A stretch of DNA of 64,000 nt from Lepturacanthus savala (Eukaryota; Chordata; Actinopteri; Scombriformes; Trichiuridae), in the NCBI GenBank assembly GCA_030544235.1, contig CM060477.1, positions 25,057,934 through 25,121,933 of the forward strand. Direction: 5' to 3'. The notes under the pieces were generated by a model. The model worked only from the letters and a program-made list of their open reading frames with translations, was not told the DNA's origin and ran no database searches. Shown here one piece after another: positions 29,001 to 33,484 of the stretch. The position numbers were made by a program, and so were the translations under genes. Within the stretch, counting starts at the first letter, position 1, and each line of letters starts with the position of its first letter.

Positions 29001-32000
29001 CTGCTTCAGACAGAGAGAAGTTAATAATATCTTGAATGTCTGGATCAACCATCTGAATCACAGCTTTTAAAACCCTCTGTGAGCAGTGTGAAGGGCAGGT
29101 GGGTGGTTTGGATTCCAGAGAGATTTCAGTGAAGTGGGTTAATGCTGGAGGTGAACAGGAGTCAACATCTCCGAGTTCACTGCTAAAACGCTGCAGCAGC
29201 TCCACCACTTTCTCACAAAAGTAATTAAAACATTCCCCACACGTCTCTGGAGGAGATTTCAACGGGTTGGTGGAGCAGAAAGCAAACTGATTTTTAAGAA
29301 GGATTCTGGGATTATCATCCAGTAATAGCTGCTGCTGCTGCTGCTGCTGCTGCTGGTAAACCAACATCAGATCTGCCTTTAGTCAATTTTTAAATCTTCA
29401 ATTCTGAATCCAACCACAGCAGGGATGAAGGTTTCAGGTTTTTATATTGGACTGAAGCTTCAGAGCCTTAAATATCAAAATAAAACTTCAGTCTGAAGGT
29501 GATCCATCATTTATAGATACACAATGCTGCTAGAGCGCCACCTGTTGGCCAAATGGCACCACATTTATCATTAATACTTAGGCATCATTTCTACACATGT
29601 TCACCAAACATGGTTCTAACTAGTGTTGGATGATGTCCAGTTAATTTCTGATGTTTACAGTCAATCATGGTGCCTGACGATGATATCAGGAGGGGGTGCG
29701 TGCTATGAATTGTGATTAGCGTTGTTAGCACCAACCAGATTATGTCTGAAACCCATTGAAGGGGGGCGACATGGTGGCGCAGGGGTTAGCGCTGTTGCCT
29801 CACAGCAAGAAGGTCGCAGGTTCAAGACCTCCTTGGTCCTGGGTCTGGGACCTTTCTGTGTGGAGTTTGCATGTTCTCTCTGTGTCTGCGTGGGTTTTCA
29901 CCGGGTACTCCGGCTTCCTCCCACAGTCCAAAAACATGCTCAGGTTAATTGGCAACTCTAAATTACCCGTAGGTGTGAGTGTGTGAGTGAATGGTGTGTG
30001 TGCCCCACGATTGGCTGGCGACCATCTGGGGTGTATCCCTGCCTCTCGCCGTAACGCGCTGGGATAGGCTCCAGCAGACCCCTGCGACCCTAATGAGGAA
30101 TAAGCAGGTATAGAAAATGACTGACTGACTGACCCATTGAAGGGATGCTCTCTAAAATAATGAGTTAAGATGATTCTACTCAATATTGTACCAAAAACAA
30201 GATATTTTGGCTTCGTCCGATTTCATATCTTGCAGTGCCTTATTAATACTGATGAACAGAGCTGATTATTGTCCTTTCTAGTGATGAGTTCCTCCCGTGT
30301 ACCTGGGCCTCGGTGCAGAGCTGCATGTCCTCCACCCTCTGGCGGTAACTCTCAAACTCGGCCAGCGCCTGCCTCTTCATCCTCTCGTGCAGCTCCATGG
30401 ACTCCTCCAGGGACTGGATCCTCCTCTTCAGGTCCATCTCATCGCTGATCTTACTCTTATACTGGAACAGACAAGCAGGTCTCAGTTAGCCGTTAGCTCC
30501 AGATGTGTTGTTTTAATGGTAGATTTAAAGATAAATCCACATCTGCTTAGCAGCTGAACTCATTCAATTACAGTATCTCACAAAAGTGAGTACATCCATC
30601 ACATTTTTGTATATATTTTAATGGTACAACACTGAATGACACTGGTAAAATGTAAAATAGTTGTTCAGCTTGTATAACAGTGTAACTTTGTTGTCTCCTC
30701 AAAATAATTCAACACACAGCCATTAATGTCTGAACCTCTGGCAACAAAAATAAGTATGCTACACTTTATGAAGAGAAAATGTCCAAATTGTGCCAAAACT
30801 GTCATTATTTTGCATGGTCACCATTATTTGCCAACACTGACTTAACTGTCTTGGACATGAGCTTCACTGGTTGCCATGGAAACCTCTTCCACTCCTCCAT
30901 GATGCCATCATGTAGCTGGTAGAGGTCAGACATTTACTCCACCTTCCCTTTCAGGATGTCCCACAGATGTTCAACAGGGTTTTAGGTGTGAAGACATGTT
31001 GGACAGTCCATCACATTTACCTTCAATGTCTCTGGTACAGCAGTGGTGGTCTTGGAGGTGAGTTTGGGGTCCTTATCATGGTGGACTACTGGCCCGGGTC
31101 CAGTTTCTGCTCCAGAATGTCACAGTACATGTTGGAGTTCATGGTTTCCTCTGAACTGTAGCTCCCCAGTGCTGGTAGCCCTCATGCAGCCCCAGACCAA
31201 ACCACCACTGCCTTACTGAAGACATTGAGGGTGAAGGTGACGGACTGTCCAACATGTCTCCACACCTAAAACCCTATTGAACACCTATGGGACATCCTCA
31301 AACGGAAGGTGGAGGAGGTGTCTAACCTCCAGCAGCTACATGATGGCATCTTGGAGGAGTGGAAAAGGTTTCCATGGCAACCAGCTCCAGTGAACTCCAT
31401 GTCCAGGACAGTTAAGGACGTGGTGGAAGAAAGTGGTAGAAACTTTGACACTTTGGGCACAATATGGACATTTTCATTTAGGACTGTACTCATTTTTTTG
31501 CCATTGTTTGAGACTGAAATGGCTGTGTTGAATTGAAGCAAATTTACACTGTTATACAAGCTGAAACATGACTATTTTACATTGTCTCAAAGTGTCATAT
31601 CATCAGTGTTGCACCATAAAGAGATATGATAAAATATTTACAAAAACGTAGGTTTCAGGAAATTCAGGGTATTCAGCTGATTCATTATTGATGAGTTGTG
31701 TAATAATATGCAGCTGTAGGGAAAAAAGTTTATTAATAGTAGCAGTAGTTTATTAATATTAATATACATATTATTATTATTATTATTAAACAGCAGCTGT
31801 GCATGATTGTAAAGTCTATACTGCAAAAAATGAAATATTACCAAGGCAAATATCTAAAATCAATCCATTATTGGGTAGAATTATATTATTCCATTGCTTA
31901 TTTTATAACAGTAAGCAGCAGTTATTTTATTATACAATGAGATAATTCTACTCAATCTTGGATTAAGATATTTTCTCATCTGACATTAGATTTGTTTGCA

Positions 32001-32189
32001 GTGTAAACTCTCCTGACACCTGATGATTGGACTCAGATCATCAGTTTTGAGATTAAAGGTGAGGCGGACCTGCAGGATCTTCTCTCTGGTCTCAGACAGG
32101 ATCTGCTGCACCTCCTCCTCGTGAGCCTCCTTCAGGGTGGCGATGGCCGCCTCATGCTCGTCGTTTTTTGTGTTCAGAGCATAGATAAC
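1..32189 (-). CDS. fam184a: fam184a, partial spliced gene (10 internal exons)
   Basis: This is the minus-strand locus of the FAM184A family, a long cytoplasmic coiled-coil protein of poorly known function. The joined exons, in gene order, are 32189-32070, 30461-30303, 27449-27210, 27088-27005, 23740-23489, 16689-16554, 15791-15610, 12461-12276, 1775-1653 and 127-1. They total 1609 nt with no frame break. All junctions are phase 0 except exon 6/exon 7, where one base plus two bases rebuild a Ser codon. The product is rich in Glu, Gln, Lys, Leu and Arg with almost no Pro or Gly, as expected of a continuous coiled coil. It is colinear with human FAM184A as I recall it, and fits better than FAM184B (for example NTKNDEHEA and QILSETREKILQ). 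The N-terminal exon and the C-terminal half lie outside the window. A teleost-specific duplicate of fam184a cannot be excluded. Confidence 0.93.
824..1136 (+). mobile_element. Family A hAT-like MITE, near full length
   Basis: About 310 bp bounded by TAGGGCTGCAAC and its imperfect inverse GCAGCTCTA. This is the best forward reference copy of the most abundant repeat in the window. The shared internal blocks, in order, are a GTTTCCCAA box, a TTTTTTGTCCAGACC box, CCCAAAG-TCATCAGTTTACT, AAGAAACCAGAAAATAATCA and ACCAGAGAATTTGGACATTT. Both ends are rich in overlapping ATTAATCGATT-like words. No coding capacity. The hAT assignment rests on the TIR form and on the 8-bp duplication at the copy near 63549. 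Confidence 0.75.
1653..1775 (-). CDS. fam184a: fam184a window exon 9 (41 codons)
   Basis: The acceptor TTTCCTGCAG precedes ELEQQFEKERLSLEEQKMLL, and the exon ends LTSKLTAANQE before donor GTAGAA. Human FAM184A has DLEEQHNKDKLNLEEDKNQL and ends DKLNTANQE. It is phase 0 at both ends. It lies 10.5 kb downstream of exon 8, the longest intron fully inside the window. Confidence 0.93.
3140..3780 (+). pseudogene. Decayed LINE reverse-transcriptase fragments
   Basis: Translation near 3142-3215 resembles the LINE segment LRPISNLPFLSKLLEKIV. Near 3580-3640 the frame reads LGLIDLSSVFGTVNH, matching the LDLSAAFDTVDH box with the first catalytic Asp of non-LTR reverse transcriptases. The order is right for a LINE (RPISNLPF, then DLSxAF, then a fragment of the PQGSILGP block near 3640-3670). 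Stops, frameshifts and deletions show it is dead. The clade is probably Rex1/CR1-like, from recall only. Confidence 0.6.
4012..4391 (+). repeat. Family B AT-rich palindromic MITE
   Basis: It starts ACTGCAAAAAATTAAATCTT and ends with the inverse, GATTTAATTTGTTTACAGTG. Inside each half is a block around GGTACAATTAGTCCAATATT and one around TGCCAATGGAATGAGATA, in inverted order, and the centre carries AAATTGACCAAAAT. The whole is close to an inverted repeat. It is non-coding and belongs to a family with about ten full or partial copies in the window. I do not know its superfamily. Confidence 0.65.
4431..4765 (+). mobile_element. V-SINE (DANA-like) retroposon
   Basis: The tRNA-like head begins GGGCGACACGGTGGCGCAGG, with an A-box-like GTGGCGCAGG and a B-box-like GGTTCAAGACC near 4484. 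The conserved V-SINE core TCTGTGTGGAGTTTGCATGT follows at about 4521-4540. The tail part includes GGTGTATCCCTGCC and TGGGATAGGCTCCAGCAG. The usual GACTGACTG tail is missing, so the 3' end is eroded. V-SINEs are a vertebrate SINE superfamily mobilised by partner LINEs. Confidence 0.82.
4811..6366. other. Mostly unique intron sequence
   Basis: Mostly non-repetitive. 5200-5620 has raised CpG and a TGCATATGTAATGCATATC element resembling paired POU-type octamer halves at 5504-5522. A family A-like fragment (AGAGCTGCAGTGATCAGTCA) lies at 5938-6010. No gene was found. Reverse frames at 5349-5824 are not supported by splice sites or homology. Confidence 0.5.
6367..6452. repeat. (AC)43 microsatellite
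   Basis: Uninterrupted AC tract of 86 bp in the exon 8-exon 9 intron. Long and pure, so it should be highly polymorphic. Confidence 0.99.
7130..7210 (+). repeat. Internal fragment of family A
   Basis: Contains ATCACTGTCTCCCAAAGCCC followed by AAGTGACGTCAAATG and a degraded GTCC-AACAGTCC block, in the same order as the centre of family A. Both termini are missing. Confidence 0.5.
7393..7464. repeat. (AT)36 microsatellite
   Basis: Pure AT tract of 72 bp. The minus-strand open frame over it is a low-complexity Tyr/Ile translation, not a gene. Confidence 0.98.
8095..8640 (+). pseudogene. Decayed non-LTR retrotransposon (LINE) RT fragment
   Basis: In the plus orientation 8098-8140 translates as a degenerate PQGSVLGPLLF box (CAGGGCTCTGTTCTGGATCC). 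8167-8195 gives VDDNQLS, matching the YADDTQLY catalytic box with Tyr and Ala altered. Further on, the remnants DYCNALFSGL-x-x-IKSLQ-x-x-HNASVRI (about 8400-8490) and L-x-VRSDFKVLTLIYK (about 8525-8575) keep the order of the LINE C-terminal region. Frameshifts make it inactive. A Rex1/Babar-type source is likely but not proven. A CT tract follows at 8833-8864. Confidence 0.7.
8833..8864. repeat. (CT)16 microsatellite
   Basis: Pure CT tract, 32 bp, just 3' of the LINE remnant. It generates two overlapping Ser/Leu-rich open frames that are not genes. Confidence 0.97.
8865..10067. other. Intron sequence without recognised features
   Basis: Repeat-poor sequence after the LINE remnant. Short open frames at 9499-9938 show no coding character or known domain. 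Confidence 0.5.
10068..10643 (+). mobile_element. Family A-B composite MITE
   Basis: A degraded family A left end (CTGCAACTAATGACTATTTT) leads into family B sequence from about 10135. B ends TTTTGCAGTG near 10446, and A resumes with TACAACCCAAACATCA and runs to GTTGCAGCTCTAG at about 10643. The B-to-A junction falls at the same place in A as in the 3784-4810 copy. Confidence 0.65.
10910..10955. repeat. Perfect 18-bp stem hairpin
   Basis: ATTTCCTCCATTTAAGCC (10910-10927) is the exact reverse complement of 10938-10955, with a 10-base loop. The CCATTTAAGCC core matches the terminal inverted repeat of the piggyBac-like family D (33948, 41899), so it may be the collapsed termini of such an element. 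Confidence 0.7.
10956..12010. other. Intron sequence with one common dispersed motif
   Basis: 11328-11400 contains TTGGCCAAGTTACTTACTGA and AAAAAGTAACTCAAGTAGGT, a motif I recall from many fish genomes. A related stretch with repeated TAAYRCATTACA-like words lies at 46500-46620. The overlapping frames at 11502-11893 are not supported as genes. Confidence 0.5.
12011..12268. repeat. Compound microsatellite (TATC)n-(AT)n-(TG)34
   Basis: TATC-type repeats lie at about 12011-12072, a pure AT tract at 12092-12178 and a pure TG tract at 12201-12268. The TG tract ends 7 bases before the last base of fam184a exon 8 region's donor context, at exon edge 12276. Long open frames over it in three frames are low-complexity artefacts, one of them fused to the real exon. 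Confidence 0.98.
12276..12461 (-). CDS. fam184a: fam184a window exon 8 (62 codons)
   Basis: The acceptor CTGTCAG precedes TLQEEKLSHEKDMNSMRVRY, and the exon ends NTAEKDKNRLLA before a consensus GTGAGT donor. It aligns with the human segment carrying LEEEVTQLNEAHSKTLEELAWKH (here YEEDSSQLKESQARALEEVAKKH, with a loss of similarity at its start). It is phase 0 at both ends. The 5' edge is less certain than the other exons because that part of the protein is less conserved. On the gene strand a 34-unit CA tract starts at intron base +8. Confidence 0.92.
12965..13050. repeat. (AC)10-(AT)33 compound microsatellite
   Basis: AC at 12965-12984 followed by a pure AT run to about 13050, in the exon 7-exon 8 intron. 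Confidence 0.97.
13051..15129. other. Intron sequence, largely unique
   Basis: 13120-13310 is repeat-poor with balanced composition and could be conserved non-coding DNA. 13770-13930 is a Tc1-like MITE. The rest shows nothing I can name. Confidence 0.45.
13770..13930 (+). repeat. Tc1/mariner-like MITE end
   Basis: Begins ACAGGTGCATCAAATAATTA followed by GAATATTG, and ends near GAAATACACCTGT, an imperfect inverse. The same terminal motif recurs at 26403-26485, about 44395-44440 and 49910-50000. It is non-coding. The class is inferred from recalled fish elements with this TIR. Confidence 0.5.
15130..15290. repeat. (TAA)n and (GAA)n simple repeats with a dispersed core
   Basis: TAA repeats at 15130-15172 are followed by TTTATATAGTGCCTTTCATA, a motif I recall as common in dispersed fish repeats. 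A purine-rich GAAGAAGA tract follows at 15235-15280. It lies in the exon 7-exon 8 intron. Confidence 0.7.
15610..15791 (-). CDS. fam184a: fam184a window exon 7 (60 codons plus 2 bases)
   Basis: Two bases complete the Ser begun in exon 6, followed by QISSLQATQMTQEAAIRDLD and ending RQKLQIQSMEK before donor GTGCGT. LQATQMTQE is identical to human FAM184A in my recollection, as is the surrounding LKAS-x-I-x-x-LQATQMTQE pattern across the splice. It ends in phase 0. Confidence 0.95.
16554..16689 (-). CDS. fam184a: fam184a window exon 6 (45 codons plus 1 base)
   Basis: The acceptor CCCCTTGCAG precedes DLTKQLDEVTQNSEIVEIRQ, and the exon ends QQQATEILLKA plus the first base of a Ser codon before donor GTAAGT. 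Human has LQKQLDDAKEGE and LQQQASDLVLKAS. It starts in phase 0 and ends in phase 1, so skipping it alone would shift the frame. Coiled-coil composition continues. Confidence 0.94.
16909..16956. repeat. (AC)n microsatellite
   Basis: About 24 AC units with one interruption near the right end, in the exon 5-exon 6 intron. Reverse open frames across it are artefacts. Confidence 0.96.
16957..18093. other. Intron sequence, largely unique
   Basis: 17040-17300 is repeat-poor and contains TAATTACATCTG-like homeodomain-type words (CATTAATTACATC near 17163). It is a candidate non-coding regulatory stretch. An AT tract follows at 17364. Confidence 0.4.
17364..17423. repeat. (AT)n plus poly-T tract
   Basis: AT repeats interrupted once by TC, then a 13-base T run at 17411-17423. 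Confidence 0.95.
18094..18401 (+). mobile_element. V-SINE with target-site duplication and internal deletion
   Basis: Head GTGACACGGTAGTGCAGGGG, B box GGTTCAAGATC, core TCTGTGTGGAGTTT, and tail AAAATGACTGACTGACTG are all present. The flanks GAACGTGAAGC (18083-18093) and GAATGTGAAGC (18402-18412) match at 10 of 11 bases and are the likely target duplication. About 45 bp after the core are missing compared with the 29764 copy, joining GGAGTTT directly to ACTCCAGCTT. Confidence 0.82.
18413..19394. other. Intron sequence without recognised features
   Basis: Unique-looking sequence between a V-SINE and the A/B block. I see no gene, RNA or repeat in it. Confidence 0.45.
19395..20035 (-). repeat. 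Family A fragment joined to two family B segments
   Basis: Reverse family A (AAGAAGAAAATGTCCAAATT, GGTTCCAGCTT, CTGATTTCTTTAGTCT) runs to about 19540. There it meets family B starting CCACTGCAAAAAATGAAATC. A second A/B-like stretch spans about 19850-20030, after which a minus-strand V-SINE begins. Confidence 0.6.
20036..20165 (-). mobile_element. V-SINE fragment, 3' part only
   Basis: In reverse orientation it starts with CAGTCAGTCAGTCATTTTCT, the inverse of the GACTGACTG tail. It continues through GCCTATCCCAGCGCGTTACA and ends at CAATCATGGGGCACAC. The core and tRNA-like head are absent, so this is a 5'-truncated insertion, expected for target-primed reverse transcription. Confidence 0.78.
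20660..21612 (-). repeat. Stacked family A and B fragments
   Basis: At least three reverse A starts (near 20680, 20955 and 21415, each with ACTATTACA-TTAATC and GATTTGAGTCATTTTTAA-like words) alternate with B-like TTTTATCTCATA/ TTTTGGTCAATTTA stretches. The block ends at a clean A terminus, TTAGTTGCAGCCCTA (about 21599-21613). Repeated insertion or tandem rearrangement of the two families explains the tangle. Confidence 0.6.
22081..22150. repeat. (AC)35 microsatellite
   Basis: Pure AC tract of 70 bp. The plus-strand His/Thr open frame over it is an artefact. Confidence 0.99.
22545..23378 (-). mobile_element. Family A-B composite MITE with embedded AT tract
   Basis: Reverse A begins CAGCTGCAATGATTAGTCAA near 22549. 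It reaches GATGATCTTTGGGTTGT and switches to B at CCACTGCAAAAAATGG near 22735, the same point of A as in the copies at 4391 and 10446. A pure AT tract occupies 22929-23014 inside B. B's inverse half ends TTTAATTTTGTG near 23375. Confidence 0.68.
23489..23740 (-). CDS. fam184a: fam184a window exon 5 (84 codons)
   Basis: The acceptor GGTCTACAG leads into AQAFYERELEAMKRTQQLTA, and the exon ends LTSAESNIK before a consensus GTGAGT donor. Human FAM184A has AQSFYERELDTLKRSQ and ends AENNVQ. It is phase 0 at both ends. The exon is strikingly GC-rich (many CG dinucleotides at 23505-23700) against AT-rich flanks. A piggyBac-like element ends 34 bases upstream of its acceptor. Confidence 0.95.
23775..25012. 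mobile_element. piggyBac-like non-autonomous element, TTAA target sites
   Basis: TTAA at 23775-23778 is followed by CCTTCCTCTTGTGTTA, and TAACACTAGAGGAAGG ends at 25008 before TTAA at 25009-25012. The ends form a 16-bp TIR with one mismatch. The TTAA duplication is the hallmark of piggyBac and a few related groups. A second internal start-like copy (AACCTTCCTCTTATTTTGCT) begins near 24066. No transposase is visible. It inserted 34 bases upstream of fam184a exon 5. Confidence 0.82.
25381..25625 (-). mobile_element. Family A MITE, reverse
   Basis: Runs from TTAGAACTGCAACAACTAGT to CAGCCGTTAGTTGCAGCTCT. Internal blocks TTCTTCTATAATAGTAAACT, GATGATCTTTGGGTTGTGAC and TTTTATGAACCAAACAATCA are intact. 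About 60 bp in the first half is missing compared with the 63549 copy. Confidence 0.72.
26010..26998. mobile_element. hAT-like non-autonomous element (probable)
   Basis: The left end CTGTGGTTCTCAACCATTTT and the right end CCAGGTTGAGACCCTGTG are imperfect inverted repeats resembling the CAGTGGTTCTCAACC end of many vertebrate hAT MITEs. The content (repeated AATAAAT words and GGGGCATTTATGGGCAAATG) resembles the element at 33493-34575. No clear 8-bp duplication remains. It contains a short Tc1-like palindromic insert at 26403-26485. The right end lies 6 bases from the fam184a exon 4 donor. Confidence 0.5.
26403..26488. repeat. Short palindromic Tc1/mariner-like MITE
   Basis: ACAGGTGTAACTCAAATTAT and the inverse end AATTATTTGAGATGCACTG bound about 85 bp, the same TIR as at 13770 and 49910. 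It is almost entirely terminal repeats. Confidence 0.6.
27005..27088 (-). CDS. fam184a: fam184a window exon 4 (28 codons)
   Basis: A short exon reading VESLTERVEELKQDKKRLVE and ending EYEAKLSK, between acceptor ATGCTGCAG and donor GTACCG. Human FAM184A has VESLNKMLEELRLERKKLIEDYEGKLNK here. It is phase 0 at both ends, so it could be skipped without a frameshift. It is too short to appear as an independent open frame. A sequence resembling a hAT-type transposon end begins only 6 bases into the downstream intron. Confidence 0.93.
27210..27449 (-). CDS. fam184a: fam184a window exon 3 (80 codons)
   Basis: The acceptor CCCGGCAG precedes HTQRVVSMSREVEEMRRSFE, and the exon ends KLGQLHKAE before donor GTACAA. 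The MSREVEE-RR-FEEKLR pattern and the HRQEIQELL segment match human FAM184A closely. It is phase 0 at both ends. It is separated from exon 4 by an intron of only 121 bp, the shortest in the window. The opposite-strand open frames over this exon are shadows of its codon bias. Confidence 0.95.
27520..28050 (+). repeat. Dispersed family F, two tandem copies
   Basis: Two copies share TTTTTAGG-AGAAACAACCTT and ATATATGAGYTG-CATC (27640-27690 and 27990-28035). Related copies occur at 38080-38290 (same strand), 41030-41230 and 41330-41480 (opposite strand). It is non-coding. I do not recognise the family. Confidence 0.5.
28300..28560. repeat. Family A and B fragments
   Basis: 28300-28410 carries A-like words (TGAATCTTCAGC, TCAACATTTTACA, AATAATCAATAGGATAATCG). 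28435-28560 carries the reverse half of B (AAATTGACGAAAATCAAGAC, CCAACATAATGAGATAATTC). Confidence 0.5.
28985..29370 (-). pseudogene. LINE ORF fragment upstream of RT, antisense to the window
   Basis: A 139-aa minus-strand frame contains DNPRILLKNQFAF, then CGECFNYFCEKV, and ends with PPTCPSHCSQRVLKAVIQMV followed by DPDIQDIINFSLSEAALPHF. This matches the order of the LINE linker region: NPKxLF, CNDFLxFFxxKV, SSCPLDxxPTxLLK, LGPxIxxIINxSL. It therefore looks like a piece of a Rex1/CR1-type element, inserted in the sense direction of fam184a intron 2. An uncorrupted 139-codon frame suggests a fairly recent insertion. A CTG/CAG run at 29328-29355 gives a Gln tract at its start. Confidence 0.65.
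29328..29355. repeat. (CTG)9 trinucleotide repeat
   Basis: Nine uninterrupted CTG units in intron 2, reading CAG on the fam184a strand. Confidence 0.95.
29751..30144 (+). mobile_element. Full-length V-SINE with 13-bp target-site duplication
   Basis: The best SINE copy in the window. ACCCATTGAAGGG occurs at 29751-29763 and again, identically, at 30132-30144. The SINE itself is 29764-30131 (368 bp): head GGGCGACATGGTGGCGCAGG, B box GGTTCAAGACC, V-SINE core TCTGTGTGGAGTTTGCATGT, then GGGTGTATCCCTGCC-like and TGGGATAGGCTCCAGCAGAC blocks and a GACTGACTGACTG tail. The perfect duplication and intact boxes point to a young insertion. It lies antisense to fam184a, between exons 2 and 3. Confidence 0.92.
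30303..30461 (-). CDS. fam184a: fam184a window exon 2 (53 codons)
   Basis: The acceptor CTGTTCCAG is followed by YKSKISDEMDLKRRIQSLEE, and the exon ends RVEDMQLCTEAQ before donor GTACAC. Human FAM184A has YKSKVTEELDLRRKIQ at the same place. It is phase 0 at both ends. Charged heptads without Pro or Gly indicate coiled coil. The intron between this exon and exon 1 is 1608 bp and contains a Tc1-derived foldback palindrome. Confidence 0.95.
30569..31625. mobile_element. Tc1-like transposon remnant in a foldback palindrome
   Basis: The left end TACAGTATCTCACAAAAGTG is a Tc1/mariner-type terminus with a TA target. The left arm (about 30598-31033) is antisense transposase C-terminal region. The right arm (about 31218-31623) is the same region in sense orientation. 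In the sense arm, 31270-31320 translates as NPIEHLWDILKRKVEE, the conserved Tc1 block whose Glu is the third DDE residue. The loop of roughly 185 bp is more antisense transposase. The two arms share most bases but have diverged. No intact transposase remains. Confidence 0.82.
31819..32005. repeat. Family B MITE, short copy
   Basis: Runs from ACTGCAAAAAATGAAATATT to TTTGTTTGCAGTGT, imperfect inverses, with a shortened centre. It ends 65 bases from fam184a exon 1. Confidence 0.65.
32070..32189 (-). CDS. fam184a: fam184a window exon 1 (40 codons)
   Basis: The exon opens after a TTGCAG acceptor and reads VIYALNTKNDEHEAAIATLK, followed by a segment ending QILSETREKILQ. It covers the most conserved N-terminal block of FAM184A, which in human follows KKIAQLTK. 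It is phase 0 at both ends. The donor is GTCCGC, the weakest 5' splice site in this gene within the window. The upstream exon with the start codon was not found between 32190 and 64000, so the first intron is probably longer than 31.8 kb. The ATG-initiated open frame covering this exon starts in intron sequence and is not the real start. Confidence 0.95.
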
Positions 32190-32929
32190 CTGCAACAAAA
32201 AGAGAGAGAGGGAAGTAAATGAATCCAGCTGGGTGGAAAAAAGTCCCGTTCTGAGGTCAAACTGGACACCAGAGATGAAACAGCGGACCCTGTCGGGGGT
32301 AAAATGAGGAAAGGCCAGAATCACAAAACCCAGAGATGAAAGGCTGCTATTGATGTTTTTATAATGGAGTCGCCTCGATACCTTTAAATGTATTTATTCT
32401 CTGCAGGGAGCTAAAGCTCCTCGTGCATCATTTATACCTTCATAAACAGGTTGTTTCCCCCTGAATGCCATTTGCATTAGATTCCACTTTTTATATTTGA
32501 AAAGTTCTTCTTGTTCCATCTGTGTGATGCTGTTCTTCATCATAGATCTGCTGAAAGTTCCTCTGATTTATCTCAACTAGTTTAAAGTTAATTCTGGTCC
32601 AATATTGAACTTACACAGATGTGATGTGTGAATCTGATGCCTGAAAACACAGAGAATGAACTTTACAGTGAACCTCTAAAAGGAAACAATCTGCATATTT
32701 ATAAAACCTGGAGGAGGAGTAGATGACATTTTATGATTCAAGACATTTAAGAAGAAATTGAACCTTTTTTCTCTTGTTTTTTGCATAAAAACACTGTTTA
32801 TCATTCCAAATAGAGGATCGTTACATGTCCTGACACAGCTGGAGGCTCTTTACAGATTTAGAGCAGTGGTTTTTGCTTCAATTCCCTGACTTTTGAATTA
32901 GGTTCATGTTTACCTCAATACAATGCTAA

Positions 32930-33280
32930 AAAAAATAATATTAACAAGTGAAAAATATCGATCTAGTTTTCGTAGAATATTGAGTAGAATTATATTGAAA
33001 TATTGGGTAATTTTGTTGATTTTCATTTGTTTTCCTTAATTTTGGTCAATTTAGTCTTCTTTCTTAAATTAGATTAAATTGTTTGACTTTTTATCTTAAT
33101 GTTGTTCATGTTTTTATCTCATTTTTTGGATTTTTTTTATCATATATTTGAAAAACTTGAATAAAGCAAAGTTATCTGCCAATGGAATGAGATAATCCAA
33201 TATAATATTACTCAGTACTGGACTAGTTGTACAAAATCCAAAATATTTTCTCCTAATAAGTAAATTTTTTTACAGTGCAC
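32930..33280. repeat. Family B MITE
   Basis: From AATGCTAAAAAAAATAATAT to TTTTTTTACAGTGCAC, with the central TTTTGGTCAATTTAGTCTTC and the right-half GCCAATGGAATGAGATAATC. The left terminus is degraded. A family A remnant follows at 33340-33490. Confidence 0.6.
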
Positions 33281-33484
33281 GGCATTTTATTAAAAAAAAA
33301 ATAAATAAATAAATAAATAAAAAAGAACTGTTTCACTGTTTCACATCATTAAAAATGGGTCATCAGTTCATGAATTATCTAAATAGTTGGTGGTCTCAAG
33401 TTATTTGATGCAGTTGCATCATTTAAAAAAAAAATGTCTCTAAATGATTCATCGATTATCAGAATAGTTTTTCATTTGTCGTAG

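Noticed and set aside
29722..30183. Overlapping 76-127-aa frames on both strands
   Set aside because: They lie inside the V-SINE. Similar frames recur at the other V-SINE copies (4381-4647, 18189-18517, 19975-20216, 48501-48933) and reflect the SINE sequence, not genes.
31266..31559. A 75-aa plus frame and a 97-aa minus frame as genes
   Set aside because: The plus frame is the C-terminal remnant of a Tc1 transposase in the foldback palindrome and the minus frame is its shadow. Neither is a complete gene.
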